A stretch of 10,204 nucleotides of DNA from Gammaproteobacteria bacterium (GTDB lineage: Bacteria > Pseudomonadota > Gammaproteobacteria > Eutrophobiales > Eutrophobiaceae). Every line of letters starts with the position of its first letter. The first letter of the stretch is position 1. This document shows, in pieces, positions 1-6,230 of the stretch. Under the pieces are notes generated by a model. It searched no databases. It saw nothing but the letters and a program-made list of their open reading frames with translations, and was not told the DNA's origin. The translations under genes and the position numbers were made by a program. The DNA lies in the NCBI GenBank assembly GCA_015661095.1, contig JACVQI010000055.1, positions 1-10,204 of the forward strand, written 5' to 3'.

Positions 1-210
1 AATAGTAAATATGTAAAAAATCGCTTATTAAGCATTAATCAATTACCTATATTGGAGAAAATATCGGAACGGAATCCCCAGCAACCTCAATTTTCAGTTT
101 CAGAACAACAATATCAGACATATTATATGCATATGTGTTCATTTATACCTAGAAACATGACTTTCACTCCGGTATTTAAGCGCTTGGTTTTCCAGTCAAA
201 ATTGGTATGA
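1..210 (+). CDS. C-terminal end of an unidentified protein (partial, enters from left edge)
   Basis: Frame 1 is open from the first base to a TGA at 208-210, giving 69 codons without a stop in a visibly AT-rich stretch. The other two forward frames stop within the first 15 bases. The TGA overlaps the ATG of the following secretion-ATPase gene as ATGA, a classic translational-coupling arrangement. That gene has no Shine-Dalgarno of its own, which strengthens the case that this frame is translated. The peptide is polar and basic, ends in FKRLVFQSKLV, and shows no membrane segment, repeat or motif I can name. The start lies outside the window. I do not recognise the family. The lower GC compared with the ATPase gene could mean a different origin. 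It may still be a chance open frame. Confidence 0.5.
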   Translation, partial: NSKYVKNRLLSINQLPILEKISERNPQQPQFSVSEQQYQTYYMHMCSFIPRNMTFTPVFKRLVFQSKLV

Positions 211-2000
211 ATCCGGCCACTAAAGCCAAAACCACCGGGAAACTGAGCCTGGATTACGCCCTTGAGCAATTGCAACAGGACCGGATTATCAGTCTGCAGC
301 AGGTCGCTCAACTCCGCGCCAGCCTGTCCAAGGAGTCGGAAGCAAGCACGCATCCCCTGTTAATCATCGCCGACCAGGGTTGGCATAGCATCACCAAACC
401 GGCTTATCCCCTGACGCTGGAACGATTGACCCGCTGGCTGGCCAATAAAAGCGGCCAGAACTACTTACGCATCGATCCACTCAAGATCGATGTCAACAAG
501 ATTACCAGTATCGTCTCCCAGGCTTATGCCAGCAAACTGCATATCCTGCCGGTAGCCGTAAATGAAAATGAACTGACCATAGCTACCTGCGAACCCTTCC
601 TCGACGCCTGGGAGTCAGAACTGGCCCGGATCAGCAATAAACAAATCAAGCGGGTCCTCGTCAATCCCAGGGATTTGGAGCGCTATCTGGTCGAATTTTA
701 CGGTATCAGCCGCTCCATCCTCGGCGCCATTTCAGATGATTCACAAAAGGCACTCAGCAATATCCAGAACTTTGAACAGCTCGTTGAGGTCGGCAAAGTA
801 GGCGAACCAGACGCCAACGACCGCCATGTCGTCAGTCTGGTCGATTGGTTGCTGCAATTCGCCTTTGAACAGCGCGCCAGTGATATCCACCTGGAACCAC
901 GCCGGGACAAAGGCAAGGTCCGGTTCCGGATTGACGGTGTTTTGCATTACGTGCACGAATTTCCCACCGCCCTTATGGGCGCGATTACCAGCCGGCTCAA
1001 ATCACTGGGGCGTATGGACGTCACGGACCGGCGTCGGCCCCAGGATGGACGGGTGAAGACCAAAACGCCTTCCGGCAATGAAGTGGAAATGCGGCTGTCT
1101 ACCATGCCCACCACGTTCGGGGAAAAGCTGGTACTACGCATATTTGATCCAGAGATGCTGATGAAAAGCTTCAAGGAGCTGGGCTTCACCAAGCACGATC
1201 AGGAGTGCTGGCAGCGCATGGTTGATCATCCACACGGCATTATCCTGGTAACCGGACCGACCGGTTCCGGCAAGACCACCACACTCTACTCCGCCCTGAA
1301 ACAACTGGCCCGGCCGGAACTGAATATCTGCACCATCGAAGACCCGATCGAACTGGTGGAGCCACAATTCAACCAGATGCAGGTACAGCCGGTGATCGAC
1401 GTCACCTTCGCCGCTGGGGTTCGTACCTTGTTACGTCAGGATCCGGATATCATCATGGTCGGCGAGATCCGCGACAGCGAAACCGCGGAGGTGGCGATTC
1501 AGGCGGCACTGACCGGACACCTGGTACTGTCCAGTCTGCATACCAACGATGCGTCTTCCAGCATCACCCGGTTACTCGATATCGGCGCCCAGCCCTATCT
1601 CATCGGCGCCTCGCTGCTCGGAGTACTGGCGCAACGCCTGATCCGCACCCTCTGCCCGCATTGCAAACAACCAGTGGAACTGGATAAAAAGGCCTGGAAT
1701 GATTTGGTGGCACCATCCAAGACGAGGCTGCCTAAATCCATCTACAAAGCAGTGGGTTGCGAAGAATGCCGACATACCGGTTATTACGGCCGATCCGGCA
1801 TCTACGAAGCCTTGTTTATCGACAATGAATTTCAGCACCTGATTAACACCAGCCGGGATCTGACCGACTATTATGCGGCGGCGGTAAAACAGGGAATGCG
1901 GCCCCTGCGCATCAGCGGTGCGCAAAAAATTGCTGAAGGGCTGACGACTCTGGAAGAAATCTTCTCCGTAGTGCCGCCCGTAAAAGGTAGGAACAGGTAA
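207..2000 (+). CDS. gspE: GspE/PulE/PilB-family type II secretion or type IV pilus assembly ATPase
   Basis: Hexameric cytoplasmic ATPase that powers assembly of a pseudopilus or pilus at the inner membrane. The 597 aa length is full for the family. An N-terminal T2SSE/MshEN-type region covers roughly residues 60-170. It is followed by the N2 domain, beginning near SLVDWLLQFAFEQRASDIHLEP at about 212. Visible core motifs are Walker A GPTGSGKT (350-357), Asp box IEDPIE (377-382), Walker B DPDIIMVGEIRD (412-423) and His box TGHLVLSSLHTNDA (436-449). A zinc tetracysteine (C483, C486, C518, C521) is typical of GspE and PilB. All catalytic motifs are intact. The start is chosen because it overlaps the upstream stop (ATGA) and the N-terminus looks complete; there is no clear ribosome binding site. 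No other gsp or pil gene lies in the window, so whether it serves secretion, a pilus or another system cannot be decided. The family call is very secure; the exact subfamily is not. Confidence 0.93.
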   Translation: MNPATKAKTTGKLSLDYALEQLQQDRIISLQQVAQLRASLSKESEASTHPLLIIADQGWHSITKPAYPLTLERLTRWLANKSGQNYLRIDPLKIDVNKITSIVSQAYASKLHILPVAVNENELTIATCEPFLDAWESELARISNKQIKRVLVNPRDLERYLVEFYGISRSILGAISDDSQKALSNIQNFEQLVEVGKVGEPDANDRHVVSLVDWLLQFAFEQRASDIHLEPRRDKGKVRFRIDGVLHYVHEFPTALMGAITSRLKSLGRMDVTDRRRPQDGRVKTKTPSGNEVEMRLSTMPTTFGEKLVLRIFDPEMLMKSFKELGFTKHDQECWQRMVDHPHGIILVTGPTGSGKTTTLYSALKQLARPELNICTIEDPIELVEPQFNQMQVQPVIDVTFAAGVRTLLRQDPDIIMVGEIRDSETAEVAIQAALTGHLVLSSLHTNDASSSITRLLDIGAQPYLIGASLLGVLAQRLIRTLCPHCKQPVELDKKAWNDLVAPSKTRLPKSIYKAVGCEECRHTGYYGRSGIYEALFIDNEFQHLINTSRDLTDYYAAAVKQGMRPLRISGAQKIAEGLTTLEEIFSVVPPVKGRNR

Positions 2001-2030
2001 ATTTGGATATCAGTATTAGTTACCAACAGT

Positions 2031-2036
2031 TATAAT
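2031..2036 (+). promoter_or_regulatory. Candidate -10 box for the small exported protein gene
   Basis: A perfect TATAAT lies 50 bases before the 2086 start, in the 85-base gap after the ATPase gene. No good -35 is visible at 16-18 bases; the nearest TTGGAT (2003-2008) is 22 bases away, which is too far. It may be a weak or activator-dependent promoter, or chance in AT-rich DNA. The gene could instead be co-transcribed with the ATPase gene. Confidence 0.3.
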
Positions 2037-2085
2037 TTTCGCACGCAAAAAACCTGAATAACAATCCTGTAAAGGAGATAAGCCT

Positions 2086-2529
2086 ATGAACTACCGGAAC
2101 TTGTTTATTATCCCCGCTCTGCTTGCCGCCGTAACAGCCAACGGCCAAACTCAGCAATCACCCGCCGAACGCATCGTGGAACACCACATGGCCTCTGGTA
2201 ACAGCCGCAATATCGACGAAATTATGACCGACTATGCCGACGACGCCATCCTTATTGCCCCGGATGGGGCAGTACATAAAGGCAAGCAGGCCATCCTCGC
2301 CTCGTTTCAACAACTAATGACTCAGGACCCCTCTTCCATTATCACGCCAACCCGAAAAATATATGAAGGTGATGTCGGTTATATCGTCTGGACCATTAAC
2401 GCCGGCCAGCCGAATGTGGTAAATGGCTCCGACACCTTTATCATTCGCGACGGGAAAATCGTGGTACAAACCGTCACGATATTGCCGCCACCGCCGGTGC
2501 CGGCGCAACCAGCTGGAAGCTCTGAATAA
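2086..2529 (+). CDS. Exported SnoaL/NTF2-like (DUF4440-type) protein
   Basis: Small 147 aa protein. Residues 1-20 form a likely Sec signal peptide: a short basic start (NYRN), the hydrophobic core LFIIPALLAAV, then a small-residue TANG cleavage region. The mature part (about 26-132) has the SnoaL-like pattern: a helix with AERIVEHHMASGNSRNIDEI, then DYADDAILIAPDGAVHKGKQAI, and a strand-rich end with DTFIIRDGKIV. This family forms cone-shaped alpha+beta barrels, and many members are non-enzymatic or of unknown substrate, so no reaction is assigned. The C-terminus is a Pro-rich tail (PPPPVPAQPAG, about 134-144). Translation should be efficient: AAGGAG at 2072-2077 sits 8 bases before the ATG. 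It lies 85 bases after the ATPase gene and converges on xerD. Periplasmic location is inferred; no lipobox cysteine is present. Confidence 0.85.
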   Translation: MNYRNLFIIPALLAAVTANGQTQQSPAERIVEHHMASGNSRNIDEIMTDYADDAILIAPDGAVHKGKQAILASFQQLMTQDPSSIITPTRKIYEGDVGYIVWTINAGQPNVVNGSDTFIIRDGKIVVQTVTILPPPPVPAQPAGSSE

Positions 2530-2534
2530 TTCAT

Positions 2535-2576
2535 CTCTGAATTGAACAGAGTTTACCTGACCGGATAAATTATCCG
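2535..2576. terminator. Weak dyads in the convergent gap (possible terminators)
   Basis: Two small hairpins lie between the exported-protein gene and the convergent xerD. The first is CTCTG-7 nt-CAGAG (2535-2551), followed only by TTTACC. The second is CGGATA-AAT-TATCCG (2562-2576), which overlaps the xerD stop. Neither has a convincing U-tract on either strand, so factor-independent termination is doubtful. They are listed because transcripts from both sides should end here. Confidence 0.2.
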
Positions 2577-3478
2577 CGCGGATGATGTTGCGCGTGGATA
2601 TTTTTCAGCCGCTCTCTGGCAACGTGTGTATAGATCTGTGTGGTCGAGATGTTGCTATGTCCCAGTAACATCTGCACCACCCTTAAGTCAGCGCCATGGT
2701 TCAATAAATGCGTGGCAAAGGCGTGCCTTAATACATGGGGCGATAATGACTTACTGATACCGGCTTTGATGGCATAGCGTTTAATGGCATGCCAGAATGT
2801 CTGTCGCGTCATGGACCGGCCACGATTGGAAGGAAAAAGCGTGGCATCAGGGGCGTTTTTGAAGAATGTCGGGCGGGCAACACTTAAATATTTTTCCAGC
2901 CAGTCCACCGCCACTTCGCCGAGGGGCACCAGCCGTTCCTTGCCGCCTTTGCCGCTGATACGGACCACGCCCTGACGCAAATTAATCTGGTCCAGCCTGA
3001 GACTAATCAGTTCCGAGACCCGCAAGCCGGTGGCATACAGCACTTCCAGCATGGTCCTATCGCGCATACCAGCGTCAGTATTACTGTCCGGTGCTTGCAG
3101 CAGCTGTTCCACCTCCGTTTCCGTCAACGATTTTGGCAGGGGTCTGCCCAGTCGTGGAGATTCGATATGGGCAGTCGGGTCCTCAACGATGATGTTCTCC
3201 CGCACCAGATATTGATACAGCCGCTTCAAGCTGGACAAGCGCCTGGCGGTGGTGCGCACTGACCTAGCGTTTTGATCGGCCAGATATGCCAGGATATCAC
3301 CTGCGGTAGTTAATTTTAGCTGCCGTCCCCGCGTCGCCAGCCAGGCGGAGAAAAAATACAAATCACTGCGATAGGCATGCATGGTATTTTCGCTCAGACC
3401 CCGCTCCATCCACAACACATCCAGAAAATTATCGACACTGGACTTCGACTGGGAGAGCAGCTCCTGGTCTATAACCAC
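2570..3478 (-). CDS. xerD: Tyrosine recombinase XerD
   Basis: Site-specific tyrosine recombinase. With XerC it resolves chromosome dimers at dif near the division septum, under FtsK control. At 302 aa it is close to E. coli XerD (298). The N-terminal SAM-like core-binding domain spans about 10-95 and the catalytic domain about 115-295. The full catalytic set is visible: R153 (GLRVSEL), K177 (GKGGKER), H248 and R251 (SPHVLRHAFATHL), H274 (LLGHSNISTT) and nucleophile Y283 (QIYTHV). These match the E. coli XerD positions with a constant small offset. The start is GTG (3476-3478), preceded by AAGGGG about 4 bases upstream. It overlaps the end of ogt by 10 bases, implying translational coupling. 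xerD just downstream of rplS recurs in Gammaproteobacteria; here ogt lies between. XerC is the main alternative, but context and sequence favour XerD. Confidence 0.93.
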   Translation of the reverse strand: MVIDQELLSQSKSSVDNFLDVLWMERGLSENTMHAYRSDLYFFSAWLATRGRQLKLTTAGDILAYLADQNARSVRTTARRLSSLKRLYQYLVRENIIVEDPTAHIESPRLGRPLPKSLTETEVEQLLQAPDSNTDAGMRDRTMLEVLYATGLRVSELISLRLDQINLRQGVVRISGKGGKERLVPLGEVAVDWLEKYLSVARPTFFKNAPDATLFPSNRGRSMTRQTFWHAIKRYAIKAGISKSLSPHVLRHAFATHLLNHGADLRVVQMLLGHSNISTTQIYTHVARERLKNIHAQHHPRG

Positions 3479-3960
3479 GTAACCCCTTCATGCCGCAATA
3501 ACCATTTTTTGATCCGCGTTTGACGTTGCTCGCCCATATAACCGCCCAGGCCCTGCGCCGCTATGACCCTGTGGCAGGGGATCAGCACTGCTATCGGGTT
3601 GGTCCGGCAAGCCTGGCCGATGGCCTGAGCGCAGGTTTTTAACCGTCTGGCCAGTTGTCCATAGGTCATAACCTCACCGGATGGAATGGTTTGCAATGCT
3701 TGCCAGACCCGTTGCTGAAACGCCGTGCCAATCAGGTTAAAAGTAATGGTAGATGTGGATCGGGAATCGGCAAAATACTGATCGAGACTCCGAACTACTT
3801 GAGTGACGGCTTTAGAGGGAGTGAGGGGCGCTGGAACGGCTTCCAGCAACCAATCCATCGCGGCCAGCCTGTAGCCTTGCATAGTGATGCCCAGGGGGGC
3901 TACCGGCGAGCGGTAGATAGCGTCGTATGTCTGATTACTGCCGTTGGCTTGTTTACGCAT
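3469..3960 (-). CDS. ogt: Methylated-DNA--[protein]-cysteine S-methyltransferase (Ogt/Ada-C family)
   Basis: Suicide repair protein that moves an alkyl group from O6-alkylguanine (and O4-alkylthymine) in DNA to its own cysteine. Length is 163 aa, with a short N-terminal domain (about 1-75). The DNA-binding and active-site domain begins at GTAFQQRVWQAL (about 78-89). The acceptor Cys is C129 in IPCHRVI (127-133), followed by the expected GLGGY and the end KKWLLRHEG. The helix before the active site reads CAQAIGQACRTNP (110-122). The family's arginine finger (R in ARAVG) is replaced by Q112, encoded by CAG, one transition away from CGG. Tryptophan does not replace the acceptor Cys, so it is not a typical ATL protein. 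The gene lies 35 bases after rplS and overlaps xerD by 10 bases. The start has no visible Shine-Dalgarno and sits within inverted repeats. The family call is secure; full activity is less certain because of Q112. Confidence 0.92.
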   Translation of the reverse strand: MRKQANGSNQTYDAIYRSPVAPLGITMQGYRLAAMDWLLEAVPAPLTPSKAVTQVVRSLDQYFADSRSTSTITFNLIGTAFQQRVWQALQTIPSGEVMTYGQLARRLKTCAQAIGQACRTNPIAVLIPCHRVIAAQGLGGYMGEQRQTRIKKWLLRHEGVTWL

Positions 3961-3979
3961 AGGCTATGCGTAACGCATA
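3955..3979. repeat. Triple alternating 7-mer inverted repeat over the ogt start codon
   Basis: On the + strand ACGCATA (3955-3961), TATGCGT (3965-3971) and ACGCATA (3973-3979) alternate, so the middle copy can pair with either neighbour. In the ogt mRNA (- strand) one pairing buries the AUG start (complement of 3958-3960) in a 7-bp stem with a 3-base loop. The other pairing leaves the AUG free, although its one-base loop makes it strained as RNA. The repeat could equally be a protein-binding site in DNA. No Shine-Dalgarno is visible nearby. Confidence 0.6.
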
Positions 3980-3995
3980 CCTACACCCGGAATTA

Positions 3996-4358
3996 CTATC
4001 CGGTTTCCGCAGTCTTGATCTTCTCCCTGATCCGGGCAGCCTTACCCTTGCGCCCGCGCATATAGTACAACTTGGCGCGCCGTACATCTCCACGCCGTTT
4101 TAACTCAATCGAGGCGATGGTGGGACTAAAAGTTTGAAATACCCTTTCCACGCCTTCACCATAGGAGATCTTGCGCACGGTAAAAGACGAATTCAAACCC
4201 CGGCTCTTCTTGGCAATGACCACCCCTTCATAGGATTGCAGACGCTCGCGTTGGCCTTCTACGACCTTTAGCTTGACTACGACGGTATCACCCGGTCTGA
4301 AATCGGGTATCGTTTGTGTCATTTGCTCAGCTTCTAGTTGTTCAATTATTTTTGACAT
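3996..4358 (-). CDS. rplS: 50S ribosomal protein L19
   Basis: Structural protein of the large subunit, located at the subunit interface near the bridge to 16S rRNA. At 120 aa it is close to the usual 115. Typical L19 features are visible in order: FRPGDTVVVKLKVVEG, the Q-S-YEGVVIAKKSRG block, SFTVRKISYGEGVERVFQTFSP, and the basic C-terminus RRGDVRRAKLYYMRGRKGKAARI. The ATG start has GGAG 9 bases upstream. It is the fourth gene of the leftward rpsP-rimM-trmD-rplS cluster, 59 bases after trmD. The C-terminus (IKTAETG) is slightly longer than in E. coli, which is unremarkable. Confidence 0.98.
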   Translation of the reverse strand: MSKIIEQLEAEQMTQTIPDFRPGDTVVVKLKVVEGQRERLQSYEGVVIAKKSRGLNSSFTVRKISYGEGVERVFQTFSPTIASIELKRRGDVRRAKLYYMRGRKGKAARIREKIKTAETG

Positions 4359-4394
4359 AGGTTTGACTCCAAAACTACAGTTTTATCATTCATT

Positions 4395-4416
4395 TCCGGA
4401 TCACCACTGGTCCGGA
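4395..4416. repeat. Short dyad between trmD and rplS
   Basis: Two copies of the self-complementary hexamer TCCGGA (4395-4400 and 4411-4416) are separated by 10 bases, directly after the trmD stop. In the mRNA they can form a small imperfect hairpin upstream of the rplS ribosome binding site. There is no U-tract, so it is not a terminator. A role in mRNA processing, or in the different expression levels of trmD and rplS, is only a guess. Confidence 0.35.
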
Positions 4417-4417
4417 G

Positions 4418-5155
4418 TTAATTCTGCTCTCGTATAAATTCATCCAACAGACTGCGCTGCTCCGCGTCCAATTGCAATCGGTTCAGTAAATCTGGCCGCC
4501 GTAACCAGGTCCGGCCTAGCGCCTGTTTCAGCCGCCAGCGTCGAATCCGTGCATGATCACCGCTCAGCAATATTTCCGGTACCTTGACACCGCCAGCTTC
4601 CTCCGGTCTGGTGAAATGCGGGGCATCCAATAAACCATTAAAAAACGAATCCTGGGCCGCGGAATCGTCATGCCCCAGGACACCGGGCAAATTCCTGCTG
4701 ACCGCATCGATGATGACCATGGCCGGCAGTTCCCCGCCACTGAGCACATAATCCCCGATGGAATATTCCTCATCGACATCGGTCATGATAACCCGCTCAT
4801 CAATCCCTTCGTAGCGTCCCGCCAGCAAAATCACGCTATCCCGTGCCGACAAACTCCTGATGTCTTCCTGAGCCAATCTTCTCCCCTGTGGTGTCAGGTT
4901 GATCACCCTGGCCCCGGGTAATTGCTGGCGGGCCTGTCTGAGCGCCGCAACCACCGGTTCGTATAACATGACCATCCCCGGGCCACCACCATACGGCCGA
5001 TCATCGACGGTGTGGTGGACATCATGGGTATAATCGCGGGGATTGAAGATTTTAACTTCCAGTATGCCCCTTGTTACCGCGCGCCCGGTGATACCATAGG
5101 CAGTGACGGCAGCGAACATTTCCGGAAACAAACTGACGACACCAATCCGCAACAT
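4418..5155 (-). CDS. trmD: tRNA (guanine-N1)-methyltransferase TrmD
   Basis: SAM-dependent SPOUT methyltransferase that makes m1G37 next to the anticodon of tRNAs reading CNN and some other codons, preventing +1 frameshifts. It acts as a homodimer with a trefoil knot. The length is 245 aa. The start LRIGVVSLFPEMF and DDRPYGGGPGMVM (51-63) are diagnostic. The SAM-binding knot is visible in LLAGRYEGIDERV (110-122) and YSIGDYVLSGGELPAM (131-146). R154 and the catalytic D169 (in AAQDSFF) sit at their usual positions. The basic C-terminal domain reads HARIRRWRLKQALGRTWLRRPDLL. The ATG directly abuts the rimM stop (TAAATG), so coupled translation is likely. No unusual residue was seen. Confidence 0.98.
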   Translation of the reverse strand: MLRIGVVSLFPEMFAAVTAYGITGRAVTRGILEVKIFNPRDYTHDVHHTVDDRPYGGGPGMVMLYEPVVAALRQARQQLPGARVINLTPQGRRLAQEDIRSLSARDSVILLAGRYEGIDERVIMTDVDEEYSIGDYVLSGGELPAMVIIDAVSRNLPGVLGHDDSAAQDSFFNGLLDAPHFTRPEEAGGVKVPEILLSGDHARIRRWRLKQALGRTWLRRPDLLNRLQLDAEQRSLLDEFIREQN

Positions 5156-5680
5156 TTACTGGTACTCGGGAGTCCAATCCACATAAACTCGTCCTGCCTC
5201 CAGGTCAACCTGGCTTACCACCTTATCCATGACCCAGGGCACCAGGAATTTCCGCTCACCCTGGAGGACAACCATCACATCATTCGCGCCGGTTTCCTGC
5301 ATGTCTATTATCTTGCCCAGCAAATTACCCTGGGTATCGATCAACTCGAGGTGGATGAGGTCGCACCAGTAAAATTCACCGTCAGGCAAGGACGGTAACT
5401 GTTCCCTGTTTACGGCGATATCACCACCAAGCAGGCTTCGAGCTTGCTCGGCGTCCGTGATCTCCTCCAGAAACACCACCAATCCCTTGCCCTTGCCATG
5501 ACGCGAGCTAATGTGCCTACTGACCCAGGTATCATTAAGCATTAGCAACCAGGGTTGATATGAAAGTATCTGCTCCCGTGGCTGCGTATAAGAATATACC
5601 TTGAGGCCGCCATGCACTCCATATAACCCATTGATTTTCCCTATAATTACTCGACGGCTTAGAGCATTATCCGGTGCCAC
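5156..5680 (-). CDS. rimM: Ribosome maturation factor RimM
   Basis: Binds the 30S subunit, through S19, and assists maturation of the 16S rRNA 3' (head) domain. The length is 174 aa. The N-terminal RimM beta-barrel begins RRVIIGKINGLYGVHGGLKVYS (about 9-30), with the usual GxxGVxGxxKV signature. It continues through an ITDAEQARSLLGGDIAV block. The PRC-barrel half begins at GEFYWCDLIHLELID (101-115) and ends with FLVPWVMDKVVSQVDLEAGRVYVDW. The start is GTG (5678-5680) with only a distant GGGG, so initiation may be weak; no upstream in-frame start exists before a stop. It lies 40 bases after rpsP and abuts trmD. Confidence 0.96.
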   Translation of the reverse strand: MAPDNALSRRVIIGKINGLYGVHGGLKVYSYTQPREQILSYQPWLLMLNDTWVSRHISSRHGKGKGLVVFLEEITDAEQARSLLGGDIAVNREQLPSLPDGEFYWCDLIHLELIDTQGNLLGKIIDMQETGANDVMVVLQGERKFLVPWVMDKVVSQVDLEAGRVYVDWTPEYQ

Positions 5681-5720
5681 GATTGTATAATTGTTACCCC
5701 TGCATCCTGGCGGAGTAGTA

Positions 5721-5987
5721 TCAGGCTGCCGATTTTTCCGCAGTCTTTTCCTGATCCATCTTAATTAACTTTGCCACTCGATCCGAGGCTTTGGCGCCCT
5801 TGGACAACCAATAACCGACCCGATCCCGGTTAAGTTCCAATTCAACTTCCTGAGCAGTGGCGATCGGGTTATAAAAACCTAAGCGTTCGATATAGCGTCC
5901 GTCCCGCTTGTTGCGGGAATCCGTGACGATAATATGATAGAAAGGCCTCTTTTTGGCCCCCGCACGCGTTAATCTGATTGTTACCAT
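5721..5987 (-). CDS. rpsP: 30S ribosomal protein S16
   Basis: Small-subunit protein needed for early 30S assembly, and the first gene of the leftward cluster. At 88 aa it is usual for S16. It begins MVTIRLTRAGAKKRPFYHII, then carries the conserved VTDSRNKRDGRYIERLGFYNP (21-41) and RVGYWLSKGAKASDRVAKL. The tail is Lys/Glu/Ala-rich. The ATG has GAGG about 11 bases upstream. A hairpin with a short U-tract lies in the leader about 20 bases before the start and may attenuate the operon. ffh, which precedes rpsP in E. coli, is absent; here the upstream neighbour is a divergent ygfA. Confidence 0.98.
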   Translation of the reverse strand: MVTIRLTRAGAKKRPFYHIIVTDSRNKRDGRYIERLGFYNPIATAQEVELELNRDRVGYWLSKGAKASDRVAKLIKMDQEKTAEKSAA

Positions 5988-6004
5988 TTAATTACTTACC
6001 CTCT

Positions 6005-6032
6005 AAAAAGCTGCGCTGAAGTATTTTCAGCG
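6005..6032 (-). terminator. Leader hairpin plus U-tract before rpsP (possible attenuator)
   Basis: CGCTGAA (6014-6020) and TTCAGCG (6026-6032) form a perfect 7-bp stem with a 5-base loop. On the rpsP-sense strand it is followed after 4 bases by TTTTT (complement of 6005-6009). The shape is terminator-like but with a gap before a short U-run, so it is more likely a leaky attenuator or leader element of the rpsP operon than a full stop. Confidence 0.4.
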
Positions 6033-6074
6033 TTAATGAGATGCGGGAAATATCAGTCCCGAAAAAAGTGCGTT

Positions 6075-6080
6075 ATTGTA
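6075..6080 (-). promoter_or_regulatory. Candidate -10 box of the rpsP operon promoter
   Basis: TACAAT on the minus strand, about 90 bases before the rpsP start and upstream of the leader hairpin. It is followed by AACGCAC. The -35 region (CTTTCT at 17 bases) is poor. It was chosen because an operon of ribosomal genes must have a promoter in this gap and this is the best -10 upstream of the hairpin. The assignment is tentative. Confidence 0.3.
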
Positions 6081-6230
6081 CGGTAAATATGGTAAAAAGA
6101 AAGCATTGATCCATATTAAGAAATAATCCTAGAGAACCTCGTGGTTTGATTGAGCAGCAGACTCGCTATCGGGCCAGATGAGTACCAGCCAGGTATAGAA
6201 TTACACCGAAGTATAGTGCTGGCAAAAATA

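Noticed and set aside
123..353. 76-codon - strand frame at the left end
   Set aside because: Overlaps the start of the ATPase gene and the coupled + strand frame; its peptide shows no family features.
1572..1925. 117-codon - strand frame inside the secretion ATPase gene
   Set aside because: Antisense to the zinc-motif region of a clearly coding gene; no independent support.
3469..3478. Overlap of ogt and xerD as a sign of a frameshift
   Set aside because: Both proteins are full length with natural ends, and the xerD GTG has a good AAGGGG; it is a normal coupled overlap.
3655..4065. 136-codon + strand frame across ogt and the end of rplS
   Set aside because: Antisense to two well-supported genes and spanning their junction; no motif or ribosome site.
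6176..6198. Six-codon frame ATG AGT ... TAG in the rpsP-ygfA gap
   Set aside because: Too short and without a ribosome binding site; likely chance.
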